From a virus: 36,700 bases of DNA. Below, one piece after another: positions 6,699 through 14,608 of the stretch (the stretch's first letter is position 1; each line of letters begins with the position of its first letter). Location of the stretch: positions 1 through 36,700 of the IMG/VR virus record IMGVR_UViG_3300034631_000061. One strand, given 5' to 3'. The position numbers and the translations under genes were made by a program. Under the pieces are notes generated by a model. The model made no database searches and was not told where the DNA came from. It worked only from the letters and a program-made list of their open reading frames with translations.

Positions 6699-7355
6699 AT
6701 GCGAACCGGGGAACGCATCGCGAAACTTCGCACCGATGCTGGCATGTCGCAAGCTGCGCTCGCCAAGGCGGCAGGCCTGTCCCAGCCTACGATTGGCAAG
6801 CTAGAGGCCGGGATCAGCTCAGGTTCTTCACATTTGCACCGGATCGCGCAGGTCCTGCGTACAACGCCGGGATACCTGGCATGCGAGACCGATGATCCCT
6901 CGGAAGGCGCAGTGCCGCTGCCTTCGGCGGATATGATCGCCGAACAGCTCGACTTGGTGCCGCTTGAGGAAGTCGATCTCGATTACGGTCTTGGATCCGC
7001 TTATGGCGACACTCCGGTATCGATCGTAGTCCACAAGATGCCGCGCCTCCTGATGGAGGCGATGAGCGAAAGCCCGTCGACCAGCCTTTTTGTGACGCGC
7101 GGCGTCGGCGATTCGATGCAGCCTGTCATCAATCACGGCGATCTGGTCATCATTGACCGATCGCAGCGAATCATAGGCCGCGACGACGGCATCTGGGCGC
7201 TGGCGATCAGTGGCATGCACACCATCAAACGCGTCCGTATCCGTGGCGAGCAGGTCCGTCTGCTGTCACCCAATCCCGACGTCAGCGACGACGTCGCGAC
7301 GACGGATGAGGTTCATGTCATTGGTAAGGTGGTATTTGTTGGCCGGCGAATGTAG
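6699..7355 (+). CDS. cI: CI-like repressor (HTH + S24 LexA-type peptidase domain)
   Basis: Maintains lysogeny by repressing the divergent operon. The 218-residue protein has an Xre-type HTH at 5-38 (SQAALAKAAGLSQPTIGKLE) and an S24 domain from about 105, with Ser139 in GDSM and Lys177 in TIKRV as catalytic dyad. The linker (55-105) shows no clear Ala-Gly or Cys-Gly cleavage bond, so either the site is degenerate or induction does not use RecA-stimulated self-cleavage. Palindromic operators lie directly upstream. It is probably cotranscribed with the downstream lipoprotein gene, 66 bases away. Confidence 0.9.
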   Translation: MRTGERIAKLRTDAGMSQAALAKAAGLSQPTIGKLEAGISSGSSHLHRIAQVLRTTPGYLACETDDPSEGAVPLPSADMIAEQLDLVPLEEVDLDYGLGSAYGDTPVSIVVHKMPRLLMEAMSESPSTSLFVTRGVGDSMQPVINHGDLVIIDRSQRIIGRDDGIWALAISGMHTIKRVRIRGEQVRLLSPNPDVSDDVATTDEVHVIGKVVFVGRRM

Positions 7356-7421
7356 CTAGGCCCGTGTCGATGCGTCGCCGCTGCAAAGATTACTACGCAG
7401 GCGCCGCGAAAAGGGGGATCA

Positions 7422-8783
7422 ATGACTATTTCAAGACGCGACGTTGTCGCGAACGGGATAATGCTGCTCGCGCTGGGTGGGTGCGGGGGCGGCTCCGGAG
7501 GTGCAGGTGGAGGAACGGTGGACGTTCAGCCGACCCCAACACCTACTCCGACGCCTACTCCCACGCCATCACCGACCCCGTCGCGGCCGCTGACTGATAC
7601 CCGTGCCCCAAAGGGACCGAGGGTGCGCGCTACGGCCGCGGCTTCGATCAATCACTTCCTGATGACCGGTCAGTCTCTGTCCGTCGCTGGAAATTCCGCC
7701 TACCCGTCGGCCGAGCCCTACGCGGGCGATCTGACATTTTCGTCCGGCATTATGGCTGGTGTCGGCACGACGAATACCTTCGCGCCGATGCCGAAGATCG
7801 GTCCCGCTCAGGTGCTTTGGGAGGCAATGAACCAGTACAAGTTCCTGCTGACCGGCGATGCTGCTTACAACGACGACTATTCGCTACTCGCGTCTGCGCA
7901 TGGGCGGAACGGTCAACCGTTGTCTGCAATTTCCAAGGGTAGCGAGGCGTTCGCGGACGGACAGTTCCAGATTACTGAAGGTGCGCGGCTCGCGAAGGCG
8001 GCTTCGCGTACGTCCTTGGTCCAGGCGCTATGCTTTCTGCAGGGCGAAGCGGATTTCGCGACGGACGTCTCGACCTACAAGGCGCAGCTGGTGCGGCTAC
8101 TTAACGATTATCGTGTCGGTATCACCGCATCGACCGGTCAGACGTCCCCGATTTCGCTTTTCAGCTACCAGTGCGCGTCCGAGCAGTATCAGTGGGAGCG
8201 GGGCGAGGAGTATGAGCCGCACACCGCCGCGGCGATCAACCAGCTGACCCGCGATACCGACGACATCCTGTGTTTCGCGCCGACGTATCACCTCGATTAT
8301 TCCGACGGTGTCCATCTGATCGGCGACAGCTATCAGCATCTGGGGCAGCATCTCGGCCGTGTGCTGTACTCAGTCGTCTATCGCGGGGAGCGCTGGACCG
8401 GGCTGCGGCCAAGAACCATTCGGTGGGATGGCGCGAGCACCGTGCGCGCGGTCTTCGATGTCCCGGTCGCACCGATCGTCTTCCGCACCGATCGCGTGAC
8501 TGATCCGGGTGATAATGGCTTTGTCGTTCGCGATGGGCGCGGTACGGTCGCGATCCGGTCAATGCAGATCGTCGGGTCGGATACGGTCGATATTGTGCTT
8601 GATCGTCCGCTGCAAGGTAGCGCGACGCTGGCCTATGCGTGGTATTCCGTGGGTGGGCAGCTCGCCGGTCGCACGACTGGGCCACGCGGGTGCCTGTTCG
8701 ATAGCGATCCCACGCGGCCCGCGCACCGCGATTCATCGCTTGCCAATCCATGCGTGCGCTTCAAGGAAGCGATTACGACGTGA
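7422..8783 (+). CDS. lipoprotein SGNH/sialate-esterase-like hydrolase, paralogue of the tail esterase
   Basis: 453 residues. The N-terminus has SRRD (twin-arginine-like) and a lipobox LGGC with Cys21, then a Gly-rich stretch and a Pro-Thr repeat linker (37-53), as in surface-tethered enzymes. The catalytic domain has GQS (Ser85), QGE (207-209) and DGVH (295-298): the sialate O-acetylesterase-type Ser/His layout. From about residue 75 to the end it aligns with the tail protein at 17480-19003: shared FAPMP, QLGQHLGR or HLGQHLGR, YRG..WTGLRPR, VFRTD.VTDPG, TTGPRGCLFDSD or KTGPRGCLFDSD, and LANPCVRFKEA. AAAAGGGGGATCA before the ATG is a good ribosome site. Expressed with cI it would be an envelope enzyme of the lysogen. 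Confidence 0.85.
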   Translation: MTISRRDVVANGIMLLALGGCGGGSGGAGGGTVDVQPTPTPTPTPTPTPSPTPSRPLTDTRAPKGPRVRATAAASINHFLMTGQSLSVAGNSAYPSAEPYAGDLTFSSGIMAGVGTTNTFAPMPKIGPAQVLWEAMNQYKFLLTGDAAYNDDYSLLASAHGRNGQPLSAISKGSEAFADGQFQITEGARLAKAASRTSLVQALCFLQGEADFATDVSTYKAQLVRLLNDYRVGITASTGQTSPISLFSYQCASEQYQWERGEEYEPHTAAAINQLTRDTDDILCFAPTYHLDYSDGVHLIGDSYQHLGQHLGRVLYSVVYRGERWTGLRPRTIRWDGASTVRAVFDVPVAPIVFRTDRVTDPGDNGFVVRDGRGTVAIRSMQIVGSDTVDIVLDRPLQGSATLAYAWYSVGGQLAGRTTGPRGCLFDSDPTRPAHRDSSLANPCVRFKEAITT

Positions 8784-8798
8784 GCTCACCAGGTGAGC
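8784..8798. repeat. short inverted repeat after the lipoprotein gene
   Basis: GCTCACC-A-GGTGAGC begins at the base after the stop codon. The centre is a single base, so an RNA hairpin would use 5 pairs with a 5-base loop. No U-tract follows. It may be an attenuator or a protein site; a true terminator is unlikely. Confidence 0.3.
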
Positions 8799-8847
8799 CG
8801 CAGTTTGAAAGCTGAAACTTGCAGAAACTGTATCCGCAGGAGCATGA

Positions 8848-9672
8848 ATGACTAAGCTGTGGCTCACTTACGCTTGGAAGGATAACGAGGAAGAGGATGT
8901 AGACCATATTGTCGCCTCCTTGAGGCAGGCCGGAATTGACGTCGGCTTCGATCGAGCTCAACTCTTGGCTGGACAGCGTCTCTGGACACAGATCGATACT
9001 GCCATACGCGACCCTGGTATCACTGGTTGGGCCATATACGTCACTGAGAACAGTTTGCGTAGTGAGCCATGTCAGGAGGAATTAGCATATGCCCTCGATC
9101 GAACTCTTCGTACCAAAGGCGCCGAGTTTCCGATAATCGGTTTGTTCCCAGGAAATTTGGACCGTGAAATCATTCCCTCTGCTATATCAACGCGCTTGTA
9201 CGTCAATCTACGTGCAAATGACTGGGTACAGCAAGTTTCTGATGCGTTGGCAGGAACGCGATCGGTAGTCGATCTTGCTCCTGAACCATATGGCCATACC
9301 CTTTACAAGATGCAGACATATTACTGCTTGGAAGTGTGGCCGAGAACTGGCACTTGGACGAAGCCCCACAGCATCGTACCCGAACGGGATGCCCAAAAAT
9401 TTACGCTCATGTGCGCAAATCCACGCGGTTTAATTTCAGGCGGCGGCGCCATGAAAATGGCGGGTCAATTTATGTCGAACGGACTGTTTCATAGGTATAT
9501 TGGCGACAGGGTCGATGCAGCCACTAGCTTGCATATGATGTTTGATGCCGTTCCCTCTTGGGTTGAATTTGGATCGTATAATGGATCTAGATACAGGATC
9601 GATTTCGCACCGACGTCGGATCTCGCCATTAGTTCAATTGGACAGCGCATTTGGAAGCCCGTTTCGCGTTAG
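8848..9672 (+). CDS. TIR-domain protein, probable lysogen-encoded defence effector
   Basis: 274 residues. Residues 3-85 are a TIR fold: LWLTYAW at the first strand, DNEEEDV, IDVGFDRAQLLAGQRLW, GWAIYVTENSL and SEPCQEELAYAL, where Glu77 or Glu78 is the likely NADase glutamate. Residues 85-135 complete the fold. The C-terminal domain (about 148-274, YGHTLYKMQTYYCLEVW onward) is unrecognised, with many aromatic residues and probably beta-rich. A good AGGAG lies 6 bases before the ATG. Base use differs from neighbours: 9121-9180 has 28/60 G+C versus 42/60 in 12001-12060. Its stop overlaps the stop of gene D by 3 bases (convergent). TIR proteins in phages are usually abortive-infection NADases; that role is inferred. 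Confidence 0.8.
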   Translation: MTKLWLTYAWKDNEEEDVDHIVASLRQAGIDVGFDRAQLLAGQRLWTQIDTAIRDPGITGWAIYVTENSLRSEPCQEELAYALDRTLRTKGAEFPIIGLFPGNLDREIIPSAISTRLYVNLRANDWVQQVSDALAGTRSVVDLAPEPYGHTLYKMQTYYCLEVWPRTGTWTKPHSIVPERDAQKFTLMCANPRGLISGGGAMKMAGQFMSNGLFHRYIGDRVDAATSLHMMFDAVPSWVEFGSYNGSRYRIDFAPTSDLAISSIGQRIWKPVSR

Positions 9673-10700
9673 GCGCTTTCGAGCTTTAGCCCGGTCGTAA
9701 ATCCACGGTCACCGAGCGTGTGGGTCACCTCGGCCAGCACCCAGCGCTGCGCGTCGATCGTGACCTGGAAGCCCGACACCATGACCGGCGTCTCAGGCTT
9801 CAGGTCAGGGCGGCCGAGCGCCAGCGATAACGACAGGGTGCGGGGCTGGCGGGCGGCGCGGCCGGCTTCGGCCTTGGCAGCGGCGCGTGCGTCGGCCTCG
9901 CTGGCATAAGTGCGCGACAGCTTGCGCGCGCCCTCAGCTTTGCCGGCGGTGACGGTCTTCTTTTTGGCCGTGGCGCGGTCGTGCCAGTCGGCCGACACGC
10001 CGGTCGCCTCCTCTTGCTTTTGCAACTGGTAATCGTGGCGGTCGCCGTCGCGGCGGCGGATGGTGACCGCCGGCAGCGCCTTGCCTGATACGGTGGCGCG
10101 GTCGGCGATCGGCTTGAGGATCAGATTGCCGTCCTTGATGGTCGCGGCGGCATCGTGCTCGCGGCCGAGCCGGCGCAGGAAGGCCAAGTCGCTTTCCCGG
10201 CTCTGCGCCTTGGCAGTGACCGTGATCGACGCCAGCGCGACGGCGCAACGGGGCTTCAGGCCATGCGCCTTGGCGATGTCGGCGACGATCGCGCCAAGCG
10301 TAGTGCCGTGCCAACTGCGCTCCCGCCGGACGCGCATTGCGCCGGTGAAGTCGGCGGAGCGGGCGCGGATGGTGATCTGATCGGGCGGGCCACTGTGGCC
10401 CACATCGTCGACGATGTAGGTGCCCATGTCGACCAGGCCGGGGGTGACGTCGGGTCCAGCGCGCCAGCCCAGCGACACGCGGATGATCGCGCCGGTCGGA
10501 GGCAGCTCGACACCGCCGTCGCTGTCGTCGATGACCAAATCGAGCTGATCGGCCTCGCTGCCCCGCTTGTCGGTCAGACCGAGCGAGATGAGCCGGGTGC
10601 GGGGGCGATCGGCGGTGCGCTGGCCGGGGCGGGCCTCGCGTAGCCGGGGCGTGATGTCGGTGCCATTCACCTCCACGCGATAGTCTGGGATATTGCTCAT
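9669..10700 (-). CDS. D: P2 gpD-like tail hub / late control protein
   Basis: 343 residues resembling P2 gpD, the baseplate hub joining tube to spike. N-terminal region DYRVEVNGTDITPRL with the beta-domain LTDKRGSEADQLDLVIDD is typical; the middle has FLRRLGREHDAAATIKDG; the C-terminal ends DRGFTTGLKLES, the family's usual ending. Last gene of the V-W-FI-FII-E-T-U-D block; its start overlaps U by 4 bases. Confidence 0.93.
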   Translation of the reverse strand: MSNIPDYRVEVNGTDITPRLREARPGQRTADRPRTRLISLGLTDKRGSEADQLDLVIDDSDGGVELPPTGAIIRVSLGWRAGPDVTPGLVDMGTYIVDDVGHSGPPDQITIRARSADFTGAMRVRRERSWHGTTLGAIVADIAKAHGLKPRCAVALASITVTAKAQSRESDLAFLRRLGREHDAAATIKDGNLILKPIADRATVSGKALPAVTIRRRDGDRHDYQLQKQEEATGVSADWHDRATAKKKTVTAGKAEGARKLSRTYASEADARAAAKAEAGRAARQPRTLSLSLALGRPDLKPETPVMVSGFQVTIDAQRWVLAEVTHTLGDRGFTTGLKLESA

Positions 10701-11074
10701 TCGTCGACCCGGAGCAGCTCAATGCTGAAATCGATCGCGCGGGGGGTGCCGTCCGGGAAGAGCGCCTTGTGCTTTTCGTCGAGCGTCTGGATCACGAAGG
10801 CCCCGAAGACGGTGCCGGCGCCGTCGACCAGCGGCCATGCCTGGCCGGTGCTGGCCATGTCGCGCAGCTGGTCGAGGCAGGCGCGGCCATCGGTCAGTTC
10901 GGCATGGGCGGTGCCGCCGATGCTGACCGTCTCCTCGCCCGGCCCGACATATTGGGTCGCGTCGCGCGCGCCGATCCGCGAAGCGGTGGCGTGGCGCCAC
11001 GCGGTGCGACGTGACAGATCGTCATGGGCGAGGGTGGGGAGCGAAAAGGGGAATAGCCCCAGCGACATCAGCAT
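10697..11074 (-). CDS. U: P2 gpU-like tail terminator
   Basis: 125 residues, near the usual length for gpU, which caps the tail and joins it to the head. Family signatures are LGLFPFSLPTLAHDDL near the N-terminus, GPGEETVSIGG-like central strand, and GDLDAL-type helix followed by DGAGTVFGAFVIQ. Start could be ATG 11074 or 11068. It overlaps gene D by 4 bases and lies 2 bases after T. Confidence 0.9.
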   Translation of the reverse strand: MLMSLGLFPFSLPTLAHDDLSRRTAWRHATASRIGARDATQYVGPGEETVSIGGTAHAELTDGRACLDQLRDMASTGQAWPLVDGAGTVFGAFVIQTLDEKHKALFPDGTPRAIDFSIELLRVDE

Positions 11075-11076
11075 GG

Positions 11077-13563
11077 TCAGACTTCCCAGTCGGGGCGGTC
11101 GGCGAATTCGGAATAGCTGGCGGCGCGGTCCTTGCGGTCGAGGTCCTTGATCGCCTTTTGCACCGCGTCGGCGATCTCCTGCGCATTCCCGCCGCCGGCG
11201 TTGATCGTGATATTATAGGTGCGGGCCGAGGGTGCGCCGCCAGCGGGCGCGGGGCCGGTGCCGGGCGGGGGCAGGCCGCCGGCCGCCAGCGACGGCGTGG
11301 CCGCGCCCAGCGCCATCGCGCCGCCCAGCTCGCGCGACAGGCGGGTGATGCGATCAAGCGGGCCGCCAGAGCCGCGATCGATGCCTTGCCCCAGCCCCTC
11401 CATCAGATACCCGCCGTAGCGAGCGAATACGCGCGATGGCGACTTGATCTGCACTGGCCCTCGGAACCAGCCCATCACCGAATGGGCAACGCCCATCACC
11501 GTCGACTTCAAGGCGGAAAATCGCGCCGTGATGCCATTGATGAGACCGGAAATCAGCATCCGGCCGAAATCGGAAAATCTGGCGGGCATCGACACACCGA
11601 GCCAATTCATCACCCCGGCAAAGGCGCGGTAGAAGAGACCGAGCGGCGTCCATTCGAGGATCGTGGCGCTGATATTGGCGATGCCGCTGCTGAAGAAAGC
11701 CTTGATCCGGCCCCACAGCGCACCGAACCAGGCGACGATTCCATCCCAATTCTGGTAGATTAGGTACGCGCCATAGGCGAGCAGGGCGAGCGCCGCGACG
11801 ACGGCCAGCACGGTGCCGATCAGCGGGAGCATCGCCATGCCGGTGGCGGTCGACAGCGCGCCGAAAAGCGCCATCGGTCCCATCATCGCGGCATAGCCCA
11901 GCGTCAGTAGCGCCGCCGCGCCGAGCAGCGCGGTGAGGCCGACCGCCAGCAGGACCACCGCCTTGGTCAGCGCCGGATGCCGCTGCGACCAGTCGCCGAG
12001 GCGCCCGGCCATCGCCGCTGCCTTGCCGAGCAGATCATTGACGGTCGGCAGCAGGACCGTGCCCAGCTGGATACCGAGCGTCTGGGCATTCACCGACAGC
12101 TGCTTGGTCCGCTCCGCGCTGTCCTTCATCCGCTCGGCGAAGTCACGATCGGTAGTGCCGCCGGCCTTGCCCGCCTCCTCACGGATGCGGCGGTATTCGT
12201 CCATATTCTGGATCAGCGGGCGTAGACCGGCCTGCACCTGGGCATCCTCGAAAAGATACCCCATGCGGGACAGGTCGCCCTTGAGGGTCGAATTCGTCAG
12301 CTCGGCGATAGCCTCGATCGGCGTCTTGCCCTCCGCATACATGTGCTTCAGCGCATTGGGCAGGTCGACGCCCATTTTCTCAAAGGCCTTGACCGTCGCC
12401 GGGCTGGTGACCTTCTGCAGCACATTCGCCAGATTGCCGGCGGCGGTGGCGCTGTCGCCGGCGCCCTTGCGCGTGATCTGCAGCGCGGCGGCGAGGTCAT
12501 TGCTGGCCGACACGCCCTTCTGTCCCAGCCCCTGATAGGCAGCGGTGAGCGAGGGCATGTGCTGCGCCATGTCCTTCACCTCGAAAGCGCCTGCCTTGCC
12601 CGCCGCCGCCATGCCGTCGATCACGCGCGACGTGTCGGCGATCGACACCTTGAGATTGTCGTGGACGGCGAACCCGGCGGCGGCAAGGTCGGCGATCTCT
12701 GCCTTGTAGGCGGTCGCGGCCTTGCCGATCGGCCGCATCATCGCCGTCGCCTGGCGCGGGTCGAGGCCGAAGCCGGCAAGCGTGTCGACGCCGCCCTGCA
12801 TTGCGTCCGGCATCTGATTGGCGGCGCGGGCGGCCTTCAGCAGGTCGGTGCCCATGCGCGCGGTCGCTGCGCGGGTGAGATCGGCCTTTTGACCGATGTC
12901 GGTCATCTTCGATTCGAATTCCTGCGCGGCCTTCACGCCCGCGACGATCGGCACGGCCATGGCGCCGGCGGTGACGAGCATCCCCATGCCGGCGCCAGCG
13001 ACATTCTGCGCGGTGCCCATCGTCCTATTGAAGCGGTCGCGCGCCGCGCCAAAGCGCTGCTGCCGGCCGGACAGGCGCTCCAGCTCGCGGCCCTGATCCT
13101 CCAGCGTGCGGGTCAGGTCACGGGACCGGTCGCGCAGGTCGCGGTCGTGCTGGGCCAGATTGCGGGTATCGATCCCCGCCTCGCGCAGGCGGGTGCGCAG
13201 GTCCTGCAGCTGCTGGGTCTGGCTGTGGTGCTGCGACTCGAGCTGGGCGGCTTCCCGCTTTGCCTTCTCGAATTCGCGGCTCATCGCCTTGGTCGGGGTC
13301 GTGACCTGGGCGATCTCACGGCCGAGCGCGGCGGCGCGGGCCTGTGCGGCCTGCATCGCTGCGGAAGATCCGCGCATCGAGTCCTTCAGCGTGCGGAAGG
13401 CGTCGATCTGGCCCTGCGCATCGCCGATCTTCTGCAGCTCCTGCCGGGTGCCGCGCATTGCATCGGCTGCGCGGCGTGCGCCGCTGGTGATGTCGCGCAG
13501 GGGGCGGCTGACACGATCTGCGGCGTCCAGCAGCATACGGATGCGCAGGTCACGATCAGCCAC
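11077..13563 (-). CDS. T: P2 gpT-like tail tape-measure protein
   Basis: 828 residues, the length-determining tape measure. Long helical N-terminus with coiled coils (RTRLREAGIDTRNLAQHDRD; LEDQGRELERLSGRQQR), then a PhageMin_Tail-type domain (about 200-440), hydrophobic helices at about 535-620 (two or three membrane-like stretches, AVVLLAVGLTALLGAAALLT and AVVAALALLAYGAYLIYQNW), and a C-terminal part with GLINGITARF. It starts at GTG 13563, overlapping the end of E' by 8 bases. Length predicts a P2-sized tail. Confidence 0.93.
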   Translation of the reverse strand: MADRDLRIRMLLDAADRVSRPLRDITSGARRAADAMRGTRQELQKIGDAQGQIDAFRTLKDSMRGSSAAMQAAQARAAALGREIAQVTTPTKAMSREFEKAKREAAQLESQHHSQTQQLQDLRTRLREAGIDTRNLAQHDRDLRDRSRDLTRTLEDQGRELERLSGRQQRFGAARDRFNRTMGTAQNVAGAGMGMLVTAGAMAVPIVAGVKAAQEFESKMTDIGQKADLTRAATARMGTDLLKAARAANQMPDAMQGGVDTLAGFGLDPRQATAMMRPIGKAATAYKAEIADLAAAGFAVHDNLKVSIADTSRVIDGMAAAGKAGAFEVKDMAQHMPSLTAAYQGLGQKGVSASNDLAAALQITRKGAGDSATAAGNLANVLQKVTSPATVKAFEKMGVDLPNALKHMYAEGKTPIEAIAELTNSTLKGDLSRMGYLFEDAQVQAGLRPLIQNMDEYRRIREEAGKAGGTTDRDFAERMKDSAERTKQLSVNAQTLGIQLGTVLLPTVNDLLGKAAAMAGRLGDWSQRHPALTKAVVLLAVGLTALLGAAALLTLGYAAMMGPMALFGALSTATGMAMLPLIGTVLAVVAALALLAYGAYLIYQNWDGIVAWFGALWGRIKAFFSSGIANISATILEWTPLGLFYRAFAGVMNWLGVSMPARFSDFGRMLISGLINGITARFSALKSTVMGVAHSVMGWFRGPVQIKSPSRVFARYGGYLMEGLGQGIDRGSGGPLDRITRLSRELGGAMALGAATPSLAAGGLPPPGTGPAPAGGAPSARTYNITINAGGGNAQEIADAVQKAIKDLDRKDRAASYSEFADRPDWEV

Positions 13564-13690
13564 GCCATTTTTCCTTCTTGGGCGCGCGCTCTACGGCGAG
13601 GCGATGCCAGTCCATAAGCTCGGCCAGCGACATAGCGGACATCGCCTGCAGGTCTGGCTGGCCGCGCAGCACCCACCAGATGTCCGCCAT
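13556..13690 (-). CDS. P2 GpE' part (tail assembly chaperone frameshift extension)
   Basis: 44-residue open frame MADIWWVLRGQPDLQAMSAM..., resembling the P2_Phage_GpE family (short, MADI start, MSLAELMDWH). It lies in the -1 frame relative to E and can be reached by slippage at 13741-13747; the frame is open from there (61 codons) with no intervening stop. It may also be translated on its own from ATG 13690. It overlaps T by 8 bases, as expected for E'. Confidence 0.75.
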   Translation of the reverse strand: MADIWWVLRGQPDLQAMSAMSLAELMDWHRLAVERAPKKEKWRG

Positions 13691-13698
13691 GATCGGCT

Positions 13699-14004
13699 CT
13701 ACTCGGTCGGGGAAACCGCCTGCTTCGCGGCCGATGGCAGCAAAAAATCCAGCACTTCCAGATGGAATTGCGTCAGATCGGCCGGGTCCATCTCGGCGAT
13801 GTGCTGCTTTTCGAGCCGGGGTTGGGTGATGCGCGGGGCGAGCGTCTCCAGCGCGGTATAATCACCCTGGATCAGTGGATTGGTCGACAGGCCGCGCAGC
13901 TCGCCCGCCTTGGGCTGGCGGATGGTGATGACGGTGCCGGCGTCGTGGGCGATGATGGCACCGGTGCTGATCGCCGATTGCAGCGTGAAGGTCGTGGTCT
14001 TCAT
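13699..14004 (-). CDS. E: P2 gpE-like tail assembly chaperone
   Basis: 101 residues (MKTTTFTLQSAISTGAI...), a Phage_TAC_7-type tail chaperone that coats the tape measure during assembly. The two-strand N-terminus with KAGELRGL and the acidic helical end (DLTQFHLEVLDFLLPS) are typical. A T-TTT-TTG heptamer at residues 87-88 (DFL) would let a fraction of ribosomes shift -1 and make a 149-residue E-E' fusion, as in P2. Confidence 0.85.
   Translation of the reverse strand: MKTTTFTLQSAISTGAIIAHDAGTVITIRQPKAGELRGLSTNPLIQGDYTALETLAPRITQPRLEKQHIAEMDPADLTQFHLEVLDFLLPSAAKQAVSPTE
13741..13747 (-). promoter_or_regulatory. -1 ribosomal frameshift heptamer T TTT TTG
   Basis: On the minus strand E reads GAT TTT TTG; this is the X-XXY-YYZ pattern, and P2's E/E' uses a T-TTT-TTG-type site. 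After a shift the reading continues AAIGREAGGFPDR into the E' frame with no stop. Codon phases confirm the E' frame is -1 relative to E. Confidence 0.8.
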
Positions 14005-14061
14005 GGGTCAGGCTTTCGAAATGGTGGCAACCGCCCCGGCACGCGGCCGGGGCGCGGGGGA

Positions 14062-14571
14062 TCAGGCGCGGCCGAGGGCGGCGCGGTGGGCTTCCATGAT
14101 GTCGCGACCGCCGTAGCGCTCGATCATCGCGAGGACGTCGATATAGACCAGCTCTTCGCCGTCGCGGTGGAGCGAGTAGAAGGCGACCGCCGTTTTGCAC
14201 TTCATCTCGGTATCCTCGCCGGGCTTGGATTCGCCGAGGTCGATTTCCTCATGCCGGCCGCCGATGATGGCTTCCCAGCTGTGGCACGCACCGGTCGAAT
14301 CGTCCTGGAAGGATGCGACGAAGCGCAGCAGCTGCCCTTCAACCGATACCGCGCCAAAGCCATTGATGACGTCCCGGACCCAGCCACCGGCGGTCCATTC
14401 GGCCTCCAATGCTTCGCCGCCCATATCGACCTTGATCGGGCGATTGAGGCCGCCGGGCCGGAATTCCTCGAATTTGCGACCGAGCTTGGGCAGGGTCACC
14501 GAGACCTGCTCGGCGCGCCAGGCGCCGTCGATATAGAGGTCGGACTGCTTGAATTTTTCGGCAAGGGCCAT
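14062..14571 (-). CDS. FII: P2 gpFII-like major tail tube protein
   Basis: 169 residues. Family signatures: FKQSDLYIDGAWRAEQVSVTLPK at the start, FRPGGLNRPIKVDMGGEALE, and the HSWEAIIGGRHEEIDLGE region. It forms the inner tail tube. CGGAG lies 8 bases before the ATG at 14571. Placed between sheath and E as in P2. Confidence 0.93.
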   Translation of the reverse strand: MALAEKFKQSDLYIDGAWRAEQVSVTLPKLGRKFEEFRPGGLNRPIKVDMGGEALEAEWTAGGWVRDVINGFGAVSVEGQLLRFVASFQDDSTGACHSWEAIIGGRHEEIDLGESKPGEDTEMKCKTAVAFYSLHRDGEELVYIDVLAMIERYGGRDIMEAHRAALGRA

Positions 14572-14608
14572 GGGAATGCTCCGGAAAAGGGTCAGGGCGC
14601 GGGGGCGA

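Noticed and set aside
12343-13617. Plus-strand 424-codon frame opposite the tape measure
   Set aside because: Antisense shadow of T; no ribosome site, His/Arg/Gly-rich composition, no recognisable motif.
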